The translations under genes and the position numbers were made by a program. This document shows positions 26,778 to 35,321 of a stretch of DNA of 64,000 nucleotides, piece by piece; position 1 is the stretch's first letter, and each line of letters begins with the position of its first letter. Location: contig NZ_VUOA01000028.1 of assembly GCF_008386575.1 (NCBI RefSeq), positions 21,586 to 85,585 on the forward strand, read 5' to 3'. The notes beneath the pieces are model-generated. The model did not search any database and was not told the DNA's origin. It saw only the letters and a list, made by a program, of their open reading frames with translations. This DNA is from Salinarimonas soli. Its GTDB lineage: Bacteria > Pseudomonadota > Alphaproteobacteria > Rhizobiales > Beijerinckiaceae.

Positions 26778-27932
26778 ATGGCACACGCGTTCTCACGGCT
26801 GTCCCACTGTCTCGGCTTGCCGCGTGCCCTGGTGTCCGTCGCCCTGCTCGCCGCCGTTGCCCTGCCCCCCGCGCCCGCTGACGCCGCCGAGACGTCGACG
26901 GCTCAGGCCCGCTCGGTGGGGCAATCGACGTTGCGAAAGTCCGGCGGCGGCAATCCGAGGGTGGTCGAGATCGTCTCCAATGCCCTCGGCGAGACCGAGT
27001 TCCGCTTCGCCGACGAGATGGCAGCTGCCGTGGCCTCGGCTCAGGAGACGGGGCCGAACGGCGAGGTCGCGCTGCGCGTCACCCCCGTCACGGGGCCCGG
27101 CGGCATCCACACGGTGCGGGACGTGCTGACGCTTCCTAACGCGGATTTCGGCATCGTCTCCACCCGCGTCCTGGAGCGCCTGCGCGAGACGGGCGAGTTC
27201 GGCGACATCACCCGCCGGATCACCTACGTGGCGCCGCTCTATATGGAGGAGGTGCACCTCCTGGCAGGCCCCAAGGTGCGCTCGCTTGGCGATCTCGAAG
27301 GTCAGCCGGTGAGCATCGGGCGCGACGAGAGCACAACGCAGGTGGTGGCCCGCGAGATCCTGGCGAGCGCGGGCGTGAAGGTCCAGGAAGAGCGGCACGA
27401 TCTGCGGGGCTCCATCGCGGCCCTCAAGGCGGGCGAGATCGCGGCGGCGTTCATCGTCTCGGGCAAGCCCATCGACGGTCTCAAGACGCTGTCCCCTGCC
27501 GACGGGCTGCATCTCGTGCCGCTCGACGTCGCCTCGCCCGAGCCCGACTACCTGCCGAGCGCCATCAGCGGCGAGGATTACCCTGAGCTGCTCCGTCCGG
27601 GGGAGAGCGTCGACACCCTCGCGGTGCAGAACGTGCTCTTCGCCTATGACTGGCCGAAGCGGTCCGCGCGGGCGCAGCTCGGCGAGGGGTTCATCCAGAG
27701 CCTCATCTGGCGCCTGTCCACGCTTCAGAAGCCGCCCGGCCACCCGAAATGGCAGGAGGTCAACCTCGCAGGATCCCTGCCGGGACTGCGCCGCTACGCG
27801 GGCATGGAGGCCTATCTCAAGAAGGCGGGGCTTCGCGGGCCGGAGCCCGCCAGCAAGATCGCGGGCGACGCCGCCCCCACCCGCACCATCCCCCTTCGCC
27901 CGGACGTCCCCCCGACCACCGGCTCCCGCTGA
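26778..27932 (+). CDS. TAXI-family TRAP solute-binding protein, orphan
   Basis: A 384-residue exported protein. The signal peptide ends around LPPAPADAAE (residue 37). The TAXI-type NMT1-like fold is suggested by NADFGIVSTRVLERL, LYMEEVHLLAGPKVRSLGDLEGQPVSIGRDESTTQVVAREIL and LKAGEIAAAFIVSGKP. TAXI proteins normally feed a fused DctQM permease, but none is present. It heads a tight three-gene operon with exported or membrane-anchored proteins (gaps of 14 and 19 bp), so a role in sensing or envelope function is possible. It contains no membrane anchor after the signal. Confidence 0.85.
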   Translation: MAHAFSRLSHCLGLPRALVSVALLAAVALPPAPADAAETSTAQARSVGQSTLRKSGGGNPRVVEIVSNALGETEFRFADEMAAAVASAQETGPNGEVALRVTPVTGPGGIHTVRDVLTLPNADFGIVSTRVLERLRETGEFGDITRRITYVAPLYMEEVHLLAGPKVRSLGDLEGQPVSIGRDESTTQVVAREILASAGVKVQEERHDLRGSIAALKAGEIAAAFIVSGKPIDGLKTLSPADGLHLVPLDVASPEPDYLPSAISGEDYPELLRPGESVDTLAVQNVLFAYDWPKRSARAQLGEGFIQSLIWRLSTLQKPPGHPKWQEVNLAGSLPGLRRYAGMEAYLKKAGLRGPEPASKIAGDAAPTRTIPLRPDVPPTTGSR

Positions 27933-27946
27933 CGAGGACTTCATCG

Positions 27947-28534
27947 ATGAGACTTCATGCCCTGCTCACGGCCGCTGCCCTTTGCGCCGGCCCGGCCCTC
28001 GCCCAGGAGGCGCCCCAGAACGCCCATCTCGAGCACCTCGGGCATTCCGGACTCGGCAAGCCGGTCGACCTGCGGGATCCTCAGCACCGCCGTGTCGCGC
28101 AGGCACTCGGGCAGAGCAGGGCTGCGGCGGCGCCCGCGCCGAAGCGTACGGGCTCGATCAAGCCGGGCGGGCGTACGAGCCTCAACCCCCGCCTCGTCGC
28201 CGAGCGCCGCGGGTACAAGCGGGTGTCGTCGCTCGTGAACTTCCCGGCCTTCTTCCCCGGGATCGGGGTGGTCTACGTGAAGCCCGACACCCTGCCCGTT
28301 GGGCCGTTCCTATCCTTCGACCGCAAGGACCGTCTCGTCAGCACGATCTACATGCTGCCCCTGGACCAGATGAACGAGCGCAAGCGCTTCGAGGCGGAGA
28401 CCGGCTTCCAGGGAGCCCGGGTCGACCACACCACGATGTACTTCAACGAGGGGCATCCCGGCGTCGACATGCCCCACTACCACTACGTTCTCTGGCACGT
28501 GAGCAAGAAGAACGAGGCGCTCGTCGCGAAATAG
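27947..28534 (+). CDS. Exported hypothetical protein with His-rich C-terminal motif
   Basis: A 195-residue protein with a signal peptide (MRLHALLTAAALCAGPALAQ). After a variable Ala/Arg-rich stretch, the C-terminal half contains VGPFLSFDRKDRLVSTIYMLPL and a His-rich segment (H170, H177, H179, H184; GHPGVDMPHYHYVLWH). The latter loosely resembles the metal-binding-like signature of TTHB210/DUF5602 proteins; I am not certain of that family. ATG 27947 gives the intact signal peptide; the upstream frame overlaps the TAXI gene. It is 14 bp from that gene and is likely cotranscribed. Confidence 0.75.
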   Translation: MRLHALLTAAALCAGPALAQEAPQNAHLEHLGHSGLGKPVDLRDPQHRRVAQALGQSRAAAAPAPKRTGSIKPGGRTSLNPRLVAERRGYKRVSSLVNFPAFFPGIGVVYVKPDTLPVGPFLSFDRKDRLVSTIYMLPLDQMNERKRFEAETGFQGARVDHTTMYFNEGHPGVDMPHYHYVLWHVSKKNEALVAK

Positions 28535-28553
28535 TCCAGCAAGGCCCATCGTC

Positions 28554-29606
28554 ATGCGTCGCAGCAGAACCCTCATCGACGACTGGCAGGCGCAGCACGG
28601 CCGGGCGCGCGGGCGCCGTCGCCTCGCCGTGGCCGCCGGCGCCATGCTGGTTCTCGGCGGCGTGGCCACGATGGCGCTCACGCTGCCACGGCCCGGGGAG
28701 CGCGTCGCCGAGGCGCCTGCCGCGCCTGCTTCCGTGCCTCGACAGGAGATCGCCGAGGCCCCGTCCCCGCCGCCTGGGCCGTCCCTTCGTGAGGAGCGCG
28801 TCGCGGAGATCCCTGCTGTCCCTCTGCCCGCACCCGTCAGCGAGGAGATGATCGCCGCCATCCCGGCCCTGCCCACGCCGGCGCCCGCCCCGACGCTGGA
28901 GATCACGCAGGCGCCCGCCCCTTCACCGCCGGTCCGCGTGGCTCAGGCGACTCCCGCGCCCGCGCCGCCCGAGCCGCAGGTCGCTGTGGTGTTGCCGCCA
29001 CCGGCACCCGAACCGGATCTCCGCGGGCAGGCCGCACAGGCACCGCCCGCGCCGGTCGTCGAGGCGCGTGTCGTGGAGGTGCCCCCTGTACCGCCGCCGC
29101 CCATCCCCGAGGTGCGAATCGTGGAGGCGCCGCCAGCCCCCCTGGTCACAGAGAGGACCGCCGAAGCCGCGCCACAGGTAGCCGCGGCACCGCCCGCGCC
29201 GGCGCCGGTTCCCGCGCCCGAGGAGCGGCGCGCGGAGGCGGCTATGGCGGCGCGGGATCCGGAGGCGACGGGGACGACGCCGCCGCAGCCCGGCGTGGTG
29301 CCGGCACCCGCGATGCAGAACCGGACCGTGAGCGCCGCGAACGCGGACTTTCAGCGGGCTGAGGGGTTGCTCCAGCAGGGCAACATCCCCGGCGCCCGGC
29401 TCCTGCTCTCCCGCGCCGCCGGCCAGGGCAACGCGCTCGCGGCGTACCGGCTCGCGGAGACCTACGATCCGGAGGTGCTCAAGCGCTGGGGCGTGGTGGG
29501 TCTCGCCGGAGATCCCGACCGGGCCCGCGAGCTCTACCGCAAGGCCCGGGACGCCGGCCAAGGCCGGCCCGACGAGAACGTCGCCCGCGCCGCCGCGGAG
29601 CCGTGA
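28554..29606 (+). CDS. Membrane-anchored Pro/Ala-rich protein with Sel1-like C-terminus
   Basis: A 350-residue protein. It has a basic N-terminus, one transmembrane helix at about 24-44 (LAVAAGAMLVLGGVATMAL), and then some 210 residues of Pro/Ala/Val/Glu-rich repeats (VAEAPAAP, IAEAPSPPP, VVEVPPVPPPP) likely to be extended in the periplasm. The C-terminal 90 residues look like a Sel1/TPR-type unit (AEGLLQQGNIPGARLLLSRAAGQGNALAAYRLAETYDP). Such proteins often span the periplasm and bind partners. Third gene of the TAXI-led operon. Confidence 0.75.
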   Translation: MRRSRTLIDDWQAQHGRARGRRRLAVAAGAMLVLGGVATMALTLPRPGERVAEAPAAPASVPRQEIAEAPSPPPGPSLREERVAEIPAVPLPAPVSEEMIAAIPALPTPAPAPTLEITQAPAPSPPVRVAQATPAPAPPEPQVAVVLPPPAPEPDLRGQAAQAPPAPVVEARVVEVPPVPPPPIPEVRIVEAPPAPLVTERTAEAAPQVAAAPPAPAPVPAPEERRAEAAMAARDPEATGTTPPQPGVVPAPAMQNRTVSAANADFQRAEGLLQQGNIPGARLLLSRAAGQGNALAAYRLAETYDPEVLKRWGVVGLAGDPDRARELYRKARDAGQGRPDENVARAAAEP

Positions 29607-29616
29607 GGGCGTTCGC

Positions 29617-30639
29617 CTAGCCCGCCAGCTCGGCGCGCACCAGGGCCGCGCCCTTGGCCAGGGCCGCGAGCTTGGCATAGGCAATGTCGCCGTTCATGGG
29701 CGCCATGCCGCAATTGGTGCAGGGGAAGAGCTTCTCGGGGGCCACGTAGCGCAGGGCCTCGCGGATGGTGGCCGCGACCTCCTGGGGCGTCTCGACCTGG
29801 TTGGAGGCGACATCGATGGCGCCGACCAGCACGTCCTTGCCCTCCAGAAGCCGGATCAGCTCGATGGGAACCCGGGAGTTGCGGGCCTCCAGCGAGACCT
29901 GGTCGATGGAGCTCCTCGCGATGACGGGGAAGGTCTCCTCGTAATGGCGCCACTGGTCGCCCAGCGTCCCCTTCCAGTCCACGTTGGCCTTGATGCCGTA
30001 GCCGTAGCAGATGTGGACGGCCGTGGTGCAGGTAAGGCCGCGCTTGGCCTCCTCCAGCGCCGCCATGCCCCATTCGGCGACCTGGGGCATGTAGACGTTC
30101 CAGGCCGGCTCGTCGAACTGGACCACGTCGACGCCCAGCGCCTCCAGCTCGCGGGCCTCCTCGTTGAGCACCCGGGCGAAGGCGTGGGCGAGGTCCTCGC
30201 GGCGGCCGTAATGCTCGTCGGCGATGGTGTCGACGATGGTCATGGGGCCGGGCAGGGTGAACTTCAGCGGCCGCGTGGTGTGGGCGCGGGCGGCCTGGGC
30301 CTCGCGGGCATGGACGGGTCCCTTGCGGCGGATCTCGCCGACGACGGTGGGCACCTCCGCCTTGTAGCGGTCGTTGCGGATGCCCATGACGGTCTTCTTG
30401 TCGAAGTCGATGCCGTCGAGATTGGCGAGGAAGCCGTGGACGAAGTGGACGCGGGCCTGCTCGCCGTCGCCGACGATGTCGAGGCCGGCATCCTCCTGGA
30501 GCTTCACGGCGAGGATGGTCGCGTCGAGCTTCGCCTGCGCGAGCTCCGGCTCGGGCACCTTCCAGGGCGCCCACAGGCGCTCGGGTTCCGCAAGCCAGCG
30601 GGGCTTCGGCAGGCTGCCGGCGATCGTGGTCTTCAGCAT
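29617..30639 (-). CDS. Short cobalamin-independent methionine synthase-like methyltransferase (core-MetE type)
   Basis: A 340-residue protein corresponding only to the C-terminal catalytic half of MetE (which is about 750 residues). Zinc ligands match H209-x-C211, E251 and C310 (PCTNCGM). The opening TTIAGSLPKPRWL is usual for short MetE-like enzymes. Such proteins transfer a methyl group to homocysteine or another thiol; the methyl donor is uncertain because the folate-binding N-terminal half is missing. A ModE-like HTH gene lies 71 bp upstream on the same strand. Confidence 0.88.
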   Translation of the reverse strand: MLKTTIAGSLPKPRWLAEPERLWAPWKVPEPELAQAKLDATILAVKLQEDAGLDIVGDGEQARVHFVHGFLANLDGIDFDKKTVMGIRNDRYKAEVPTVVGEIRRKGPVHAREAQAARAHTTRPLKFTLPGPMTIVDTIADEHYGRREDLAHAFARVLNEEARELEALGVDVVQFDEPAWNVYMPQVAEWGMAALEEAKRGLTCTTAVHICYGYGIKANVDWKGTLGDQWRHYEETFPVIARSSIDQVSLEARNSRVPIELIRLLEGKDVLVGAIDVASNQVETPQEVAATIREALRYVAPEKLFPCTNCGMAPMNGDIAYAKLAALAKGAALVRAELAG

Positions 30640-30710
30640 GGGTCTCGATCCTCTCCGGGGCCTGCCGCCGGGCCCGACGGCCGGGCTTGTAGCAGGTTCG
30701 TGCCGCGGCG

Positions 30711-31076
30711 TCAGGCGGCGGGATCGTGCGGGCCGTCCAAGGCCGTAAGCCGCTCCTGCAGGCGGCGGGTCTCAGTCTCGACCAGGGGCTCGAAGGCCCG
30801 CAGCGTCTCGGCGATCGCCTCCCGGAGACCGGCGCCGTAGGGGGTGAGGCTCGCGCGCCCCTCGGTGCCCTCGCGCCGGGCGACGGGGCGGCCCAGCGCG
30901 CCCTCCAGCACCGCGAGGCGCTCCCAGGCAGCGGCGTCCGACACCTCCAGGAGGCGCGCGGCGCCGCCGATGGCGCCCTCCTGCGCGATGCCGTCGAGAA
31001 GCGCGAAGGTGCGTCCCATGGCGAGCGAGCGCTCCCCCACCGTGATGAGCCCGCCGAGCTTCAGCTCCACCCGCAT
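30711..31076 (-). CDS. ModE-like winged helix-turn-helix protein
   Basis: A 121-residue DNA-binding protein resembling the N-terminal domain of ModE (LysR-type winged helix). The helix-turn-helix region is AIGGAARLLEVSDAAAWERLAVLEGALGRPV, and the wing-end pattern is G-x-A-x-LTPYGAGL. It lacks the molybdate-binding (TOBE) half, so it may not sense molybdate. ATG 31076 is preferred over an upstream frame to 31121. It could control the short MetE gene next to it. Confidence 0.75.
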   Translation of the reverse strand: MRVELKLGGLITVGERSLAMGRTFALLDGIAQEGAIGGAARLLEVSDAAAWERLAVLEGALGRPVARREGTEGRASLTPYGAGLREAIAETLRAFEPLVETETRRLQERLTALDGPHDPAA

Positions 31077-31129
31077 CCGCGATCCCTCCGCCCGCGACCG
31101 GCATAGCATGGCGCACGGCACCCGAGGGG

Positions 31130-32455
31130 CTATTGCGTTAACTTAGCCTGCGCCACGGCCTTCTGGAACAGGGCCGCCATGGCCTCGGAGATGCCCTGGG
31201 TCGGGCTCACCTCGAAATAGAGCCCCGGCGTCGCGCAGGCCTGCATCTGGGTGCCGATCCTGGATGCGAACGGGGCGATCCACGTGTTGTACCAGCCGTT
31301 GGTGGGAAGCGGCAGGTAGGTCGTGTAGAGGACGGCGATGCGCACGCCCCGCGCCTTGAGGGCCGTGCAGGTCGCGATCTTCATAGGCTCCTGGCAGCGT
31401 CCGCCGGTGGTGGGCTGCGAGCAGGTGGTCGGGTAATAGGCGTCCCCCACCCCGTCGGACACCAGGAACAGCACCTTCTGCGCGCTCCCGGCCGAGCCCC
31501 CGTCGCCCGCGGCGGGGATCGCCTTCTCCATCGCGGCGAGGATCTTGTCGAAGTCGGTGCACTGGTCGTTGTTGTAGTTCTGGTAGGGGATCGTCATCAG
31601 GCCGATGGCCGAGGCATCCGACTTGGCGGCGGACAGGTTCGCCGTGAGCGCGCTCACCGGGGTGAGCTTCACGTCGGTGCAGGACGTGCCGAAGGTGTAG
31701 ATCGCGGTGCGGAACTGGTTGGGGATCAGGGCGGTCTTCGCCGCCGTGTCCATGAGGTTCTGGGTCGCCTGGCGCACCACGTCGATGCGCATCTGGACGC
31801 CAAGCTTCTTGGCAAGCGTGTAGTAGTCGTCCTTCTTGCTCGCCGAGAGGTCATGGCAAGCAAAGGCGCAGCCGTCGGGGGTCTTGGCGACGAGGGTAGC
31901 GATGTCGGCCGTCGTGGCGCCCAGGCCCATCGAGGGCGTGTTGTCGAGGAGCAGGTAGAAGTCCATGTAGCTCGGGATCCCCGACCGGCCCACCGAATCG
32001 CCCGCGACGGTCAAGACCTTGGTGCCGGTGAGGCCCATGAAGGTCACGGGCACGCTCGCCTCGTAGGTGAGGGTGGCGCGGCGCGTCGTGCCCTCGTCGG
32101 TGACGTTCACGTTCAGGGCCGTGACCGAGGCGCTCGCGACCGATCGGGCGGCGGCCGTGAACATGAGGCGCGCATTGTCCTCCGCGGCCTTGCGGTCGCC
32201 CGCGAGCGCGACGCGGCGGATCGCCGACATCACGGCCGCGTCCGCGGCCACGTCGAGAGACGCCTTGGCCCGGCTCACCCGGCTGTAATCCACCGCCGCT
32301 CCGACGCCCAGGAGGATCGGCACGAGCATCAGGGCGAACAGCACCGCCACGACCCCGTCCCGGTCCGCGCCGAAGCGGCAGATCGCTCCCCGCCGCCCAT
32401 GGCGGTCGCGAGCCGGCGCGGTGCCCGGCAAGAGGGGAGACGTGGTCTCGTTCAT
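31130..32455 (-). CDS. TadG/TadE-like pilus assembly protein with von Willebrand A domain
   Basis: A 441-residue protein. The N-terminal Tad-type segment has one transmembrane helix (VVAVLFALMLVPILLGVGAAVDYSR, about residues 35-60) and a following DVAADAAVMSA stretch typical of TadE/G. The rest is a von Willebrand-like domain with an altered metal-site motif D-N-T-P-S-M-G and several Cys residues. AGGA lies 8 bases before ATG 32455, which I prefer over the ATG at 32464. No other tad genes (tadA-C, rcpA, flp) are nearby, so it may have a separate envelope role. Confidence 0.85.
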   Translation of the reverse strand: MNETTSPLLPGTAPARDRHGRRGAICRFGADRDGVVAVLFALMLVPILLGVGAAVDYSRVSRAKASLDVAADAAVMSAIRRVALAGDRKAAEDNARLMFTAAARSVASASVTALNVNVTDEGTTRRATLTYEASVPVTFMGLTGTKVLTVAGDSVGRSGIPSYMDFYLLLDNTPSMGLGATTADIATLVAKTPDGCAFACHDLSASKKDDYYTLAKKLGVQMRIDVVRQATQNLMDTAAKTALIPNQFRTAIYTFGTSCTDVKLTPVSALTANLSAAKSDASAIGLMTIPYQNYNNDQCTDFDKILAAMEKAIPAAGDGGSAGSAQKVLFLVSDGVGDAYYPTTCSQPTTGGRCQEPMKIATCTALKARGVRIAVLYTTYLPLPTNGWYNTWIAPFASRIGTQMQACATPGLYFEVSPTQGISEAMAALFQKAVAQAKLTQ

Positions 32456-32595
32456 GGCAGCCATCCTGGCGGGCGGCCGTCATCAAAGGATGAATCCGAT
32501 TGTCGAAACCCTTGTGCAGATTGCGATAATTGTCGCGGATGAGCCAACGACCGGGCAGGATTCCGGCGGGTTCCCCGCCGTCCTGGGAGCCGTCG

Positions 32596-32610
32596 TTAAA
32601 CCTTTGCTAA
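32596..32610 (+). promoter_or_regulatory. CtrA-like box upstream of fliF
   Basis: The sequence TTAA-ACCTTTG-CTAA matches the CtrA full-site consensus TTAA-N7-TTAA at 7 of 8 half-site bases. It lies about 80 bp upstream of the fliF start. CtrA is the known activator of the fliF operon in Caulobacter. Use of the site in this organism is inferred. Confidence 0.7.
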
Positions 32611-32682
32611 CCACGTGATCGGCAAAACTTGCCGGGTGGGCGGCGCGCGGTGCGCCGCGCCGGCAGAGGGCGGATCGCGGGC

Positions 32683-34296
32683 GTGCAGGGGATTCTCGAA
32701 TTCCTCAACAAGCTGGGGCCGCAGCGCATCGCCGCGATGGGTGCGGTGACGCTCGCGCTCGTGGCGTTCTTCGCCTTCGTGATCATGCGGGTGTCGCAGC
32801 CCGCCATGGGCCTGCTCTATTCCGAGCTGTCCCTCCAGGACGCCAATGCGGTGGTGAAGGACCTGGAGGCCAAGGGCATCCGCTACGAGACCCGGGCCGA
32901 GGGCACCACGATCCTCGTGCCCCGAAACGACCTGCCCCGCGTGCGCATGGAGCTTGCCGGCAAGGGCCTGCCGTCGGGCGGGGGCGTGGGCTACGAGATC
33001 TTCGACAAGGGCGACGCCTTCTCGTCCACGAGCTTCGTTCAGGGCATCAACCATCTGCGGGCGCTGGAGGGCGAGCTTGCCCGCACCATCCGCGCCATCG
33101 GGCGCGTCCAGTCCGCCCGGGTCCATCTCGCGATCCCCGAGCGCCGCCTGTTCGACCGCGACCGGGAGGGCCCCCGCGCCTCCATCGCCCTCAAGCTCGC
33201 AGGCGAGCTGGAAGCGGGCCAGGTGCGCGCGATCCGCCATCTCGTGGCGTCCGCCGTCGAGGGCCTGAAGCCCGAGCGCGTCTCCATCGTCGACGAGCGC
33301 GGCCGACTGCTCGCCGACGGCGCGCAGGGCGACGGCGCGGGCGACGCGCTCGCCATCAACGAGCGGCAAGCGGGGCTCGAGCGGCGCCTGCGGGGCCAGG
33401 TCGAGGAGATCGTGGCGGGGATCGTCGGCGCCGGCCGCGCCCGCATCCAGGTCGCGGCGGAGCTCGAGAGCAAGCGGGTCGAGACGCGCTCGGACACCTT
33501 CGATCCCGAAAGCCGCGTCGTGCGCTCCACCCAGACCCGCACCGAGAACCAGGTGAGCGGCCAGGCCGAGGGCGGGGTCACCGTAGGCAACGAGCTGCCG
33601 GGCGCTCAAGGCCAGGGCGGCAATGGCGGGCGCGACGCGAGCAACAAGAACGAGGAGATCGTCAATTTCGAGATCTCCCGCACCACCCGCACCGAGGTGC
33701 AGGAGGGCGGCCGCCTCAAGCGCCTGTCGGTGGCCGTGCTCGTGGACGGCGTCTATACCCGCAACCCCGCGGGCGAGACCGCCTACCAGCCGCGCTCGCC
33801 CGAGGAGCTGGAGCGCATCGCGGCCCTCGTGCGCTCCTCCATCGGCTTCGACCGCAACCGGGGCGACCAGGTCGAGGTGGTGAACCTGCGCTTCGCCGAG
33901 CCGCCCCCCGCGCCCGAATTCCAGGAGCAGAGCCTCATCGCGTCCCTGCTCGCGCCCTCGCGGGAGGACATCCTGCGCTTCGTCGAGCTCGGCGTCATCG
34001 CGCTTCTCACCCTCATCGTGCTCCTCACCGTGGTGCGCCCGATGGTGAAGCAGATCGTCGCCCCCGACACCCGCCCCGGCAAGGGCGGCGCGGAAGCGAT
34101 CGCGGGCGGCGGCGGCCTTCCGGCGCTTGCGGGCGCCTCCCCCAACGACGCCATGACGGCGCAGCTCATGGAGATCGCGAAGGCCCAGAGCGCCGAGCAC
34201 GCCGCCTCGCTCGCCCGCGTCGGCGAGCTCGCGCGGGGCAACGCGGTCGAGACGGTGGCCGTGCTGCGCCAATGGCTCCACGAGCAGCCCAAATGA
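32683..34296 (+). CDS. fliF: Flagellar MS-ring protein FliF
   Basis: A 537-residue flagellar basal-body protein. The N-terminal transmembrane helix (about 18-35) is followed by the YscJ/FliF ring domain (LLYSELSLQDANAVVKDLEAKGI, LPSGGGVGYEIFD). A disordered loop separates this from the second transmembrane helix (about 432-452). The conserved C-terminal tail, normally the FliG-binding part, is present (AVETVAVLRQWLHE). I set the start at GTG 32683; a TTG at 32629 is possible. First gene of an operon ending with flbD. Confidence 0.94.
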   Translation: MQGILEFLNKLGPQRIAAMGAVTLALVAFFAFVIMRVSQPAMGLLYSELSLQDANAVVKDLEAKGIRYETRAEGTTILVPRNDLPRVRMELAGKGLPSGGGVGYEIFDKGDAFSSTSFVQGINHLRALEGELARTIRAIGRVQSARVHLAIPERRLFDRDREGPRASIALKLAGELEAGQVRAIRHLVASAVEGLKPERVSIVDERGRLLADGAQGDGAGDALAINERQAGLERRLRGQVEEIVAGIVGAGRARIQVAAELESKRVETRSDTFDPESRVVRSTQTRTENQVSGQAEGGVTVGNELPGAQGQGGNGGRDASNKNEEIVNFEISRTTRTEVQEGGRLKRLSVAVLVDGVYTRNPAGETAYQPRSPEELERIAALVRSSIGFDRNRGDQVEVVNLRFAEPPPAPEFQEQSLIASLLAPSREDILRFVELGVIALLTLIVLLTVVRPMVKQIVAPDTRPGKGGAEAIAGGGGLPALAGASPNDAMTAQLMEIAKAQSAEHAASLARVGELARGNAVETVAVLRQWLHEQPK

Positions 34297-34345
34297 GCGC
34301 GGCCCCGATGAAGCTTGACGCCCAGGCATGCCCGGGAGCCCCGCG

Positions 34346-34927
34346 ATGAGCGGCGCCAGCCATTTCCTCTTCGACCGCGACTTCCGCAGCCCTACGAGCG
34401 GCGACGCCAAGCGCCTCGCGGCGCTCCACGAGGCGGAGGCAGAGGGCTACCGCCGCGGCCTGGAGGACGGCCGCCGGGACGCCGAGGCGCAGATCGCGGC
34501 GCGGCTTGCCGACGCCCTCGCCCGCCTCTCCGCCGCCTCGGGCCAGCTCCTCGCGGCGGCCGACGCCGACCGCGCCGCCATGCAGGCCGAGGGCCTGGCC
34601 TTCGCCATGGCGCTCGGCCGCAAGCTCGCCGGCGAGGCCCTCGCCCGCCAGCCTCTCGCCGCCATCGGCGAGGTGGCCCGCGAAGCCTTCCAGCACCTGC
34701 GCGGCGTGCCCCACCTCGTGGTGCGGGTGAACGAGGGGCTCGTCGACGAGGTGGAGGGCCTCATGAAGGGGCTCGCCCGCGAGCGCGGCTACGAGGGCCG
34801 CATCGTCGTCATGGGCGAGCCCGACATCCCGGCCGGCGACGCCCGCCTCGAATGGGCGGACGGCGGCATGGCCCGCGAACTCTCCCGCCTTCACGCCGAG
34901 GCCGCCAAGGCGGCCGGCACGCCCTGA
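34346..34927 (+). CDS. flbE: FlbE/FliH-like flagellar assembly protein
   Basis: A 193-residue protein with a helical, charged N-terminal half (AEAEGYRRGLEDGRRDAEAQIA, G-x-x-x-G-like repeats) and a C-terminal FliH/FlbE domain (VRVNEGLVDEVEGLMKGLARERGYEGRIVVMGEPDIPAGDARLEWADGG). FliH-type proteins regulate the FliI export ATPase. Position between fliF and fliN matches flbE of Caulobacter. GGGAG before ATG 34346 supports that start over 34328. Its predecessor in Caulobacter, fliG, is missing from the 49-bp gap. Confidence 0.85.
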   Translation: MSGASHFLFDRDFRSPTSGDAKRLAALHEAEAEGYRRGLEDGRRDAEAQIAARLADALARLSAASGQLLAAADADRAAMQAEGLAFAMALGRKLAGEALARQPLAAIGEVAREAFQHLRGVPHLVVRVNEGLVDEVEGLMKGLARERGYEGRIVVMGEPDIPAGDARLEWADGGMARELSRLHAEAAKAAGTP

Positions 34928-34942
34928 TCCCGAGGACCGCCC

Positions 34943-35290
34943 ATGGCCCACGACGACAACCTCTCCCTCCCCGAGCTCGACGGCAGCGACATCGGCTTCG
35001 ACACGCCCATGGGGCTGACCTCGACCCGCGAGGCGCCCGTGAGCGCCAAGGCGGCGGCGGACCTGGAGCAGATCTTCGACGTGCCCGTCATCGTCTCGGC
35101 GGTGCTCGGTCACTCGCGCATGCCCGTGGGCGACCTCCTGAAGCTCGGGCCCGGCACCGTTCTGGAGCTCGACCGCAAGGTCGGCGAGGCGATCGACATC
35201 TTCGTCAACAACCGGCTCGTGGCCCGCGGCGAGGTGGTGCTCGTCGACGAGCGCCTCGGCGTCACCATGACCGAGATCATCAAGGGCTAA
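34943..35290 (+). CDS. fliN: Flagellar motor switch protein FliN
   Basis: A 115-residue C-ring protein with the SpoA/FliN domain (IFDVPVIVSAVLGHSRMPVGDLLKLGPGTVLELDRKVGEAIDIFVNNRLVARGEVVLVDERLGVTMTEI, the whole C-terminal two thirds). Length is normal for FliN. It forms the switch complex with FliM and FliG, neither of which is encoded in this window. It lies 15 bp after flbE and 31 bp before flbD. Confidence 0.95.
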   Translation: MAHDDNLSLPELDGSDIGFDTPMGLTSTREAPVSAKAAADLEQIFDVPVIVSAVLGHSRMPVGDLLKLGPGTVLELDRKVGEAIDIFVNNRLVARGEVVLVDERLGVTMTEIIKG

Positions 35291-35321
35291 GGCCCCGGCC
35301 GCGCTTTAGGGAATCACCGCC

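Noticed and set aside
32618-32636. GGCAAAACTTGC resembling a sigma-54 promoter before fliF
   Set aside because: The spacing between the GG and GC elements is not the strict 10 bases, and early flagellar operons of this type are not sigma-54 dependent.
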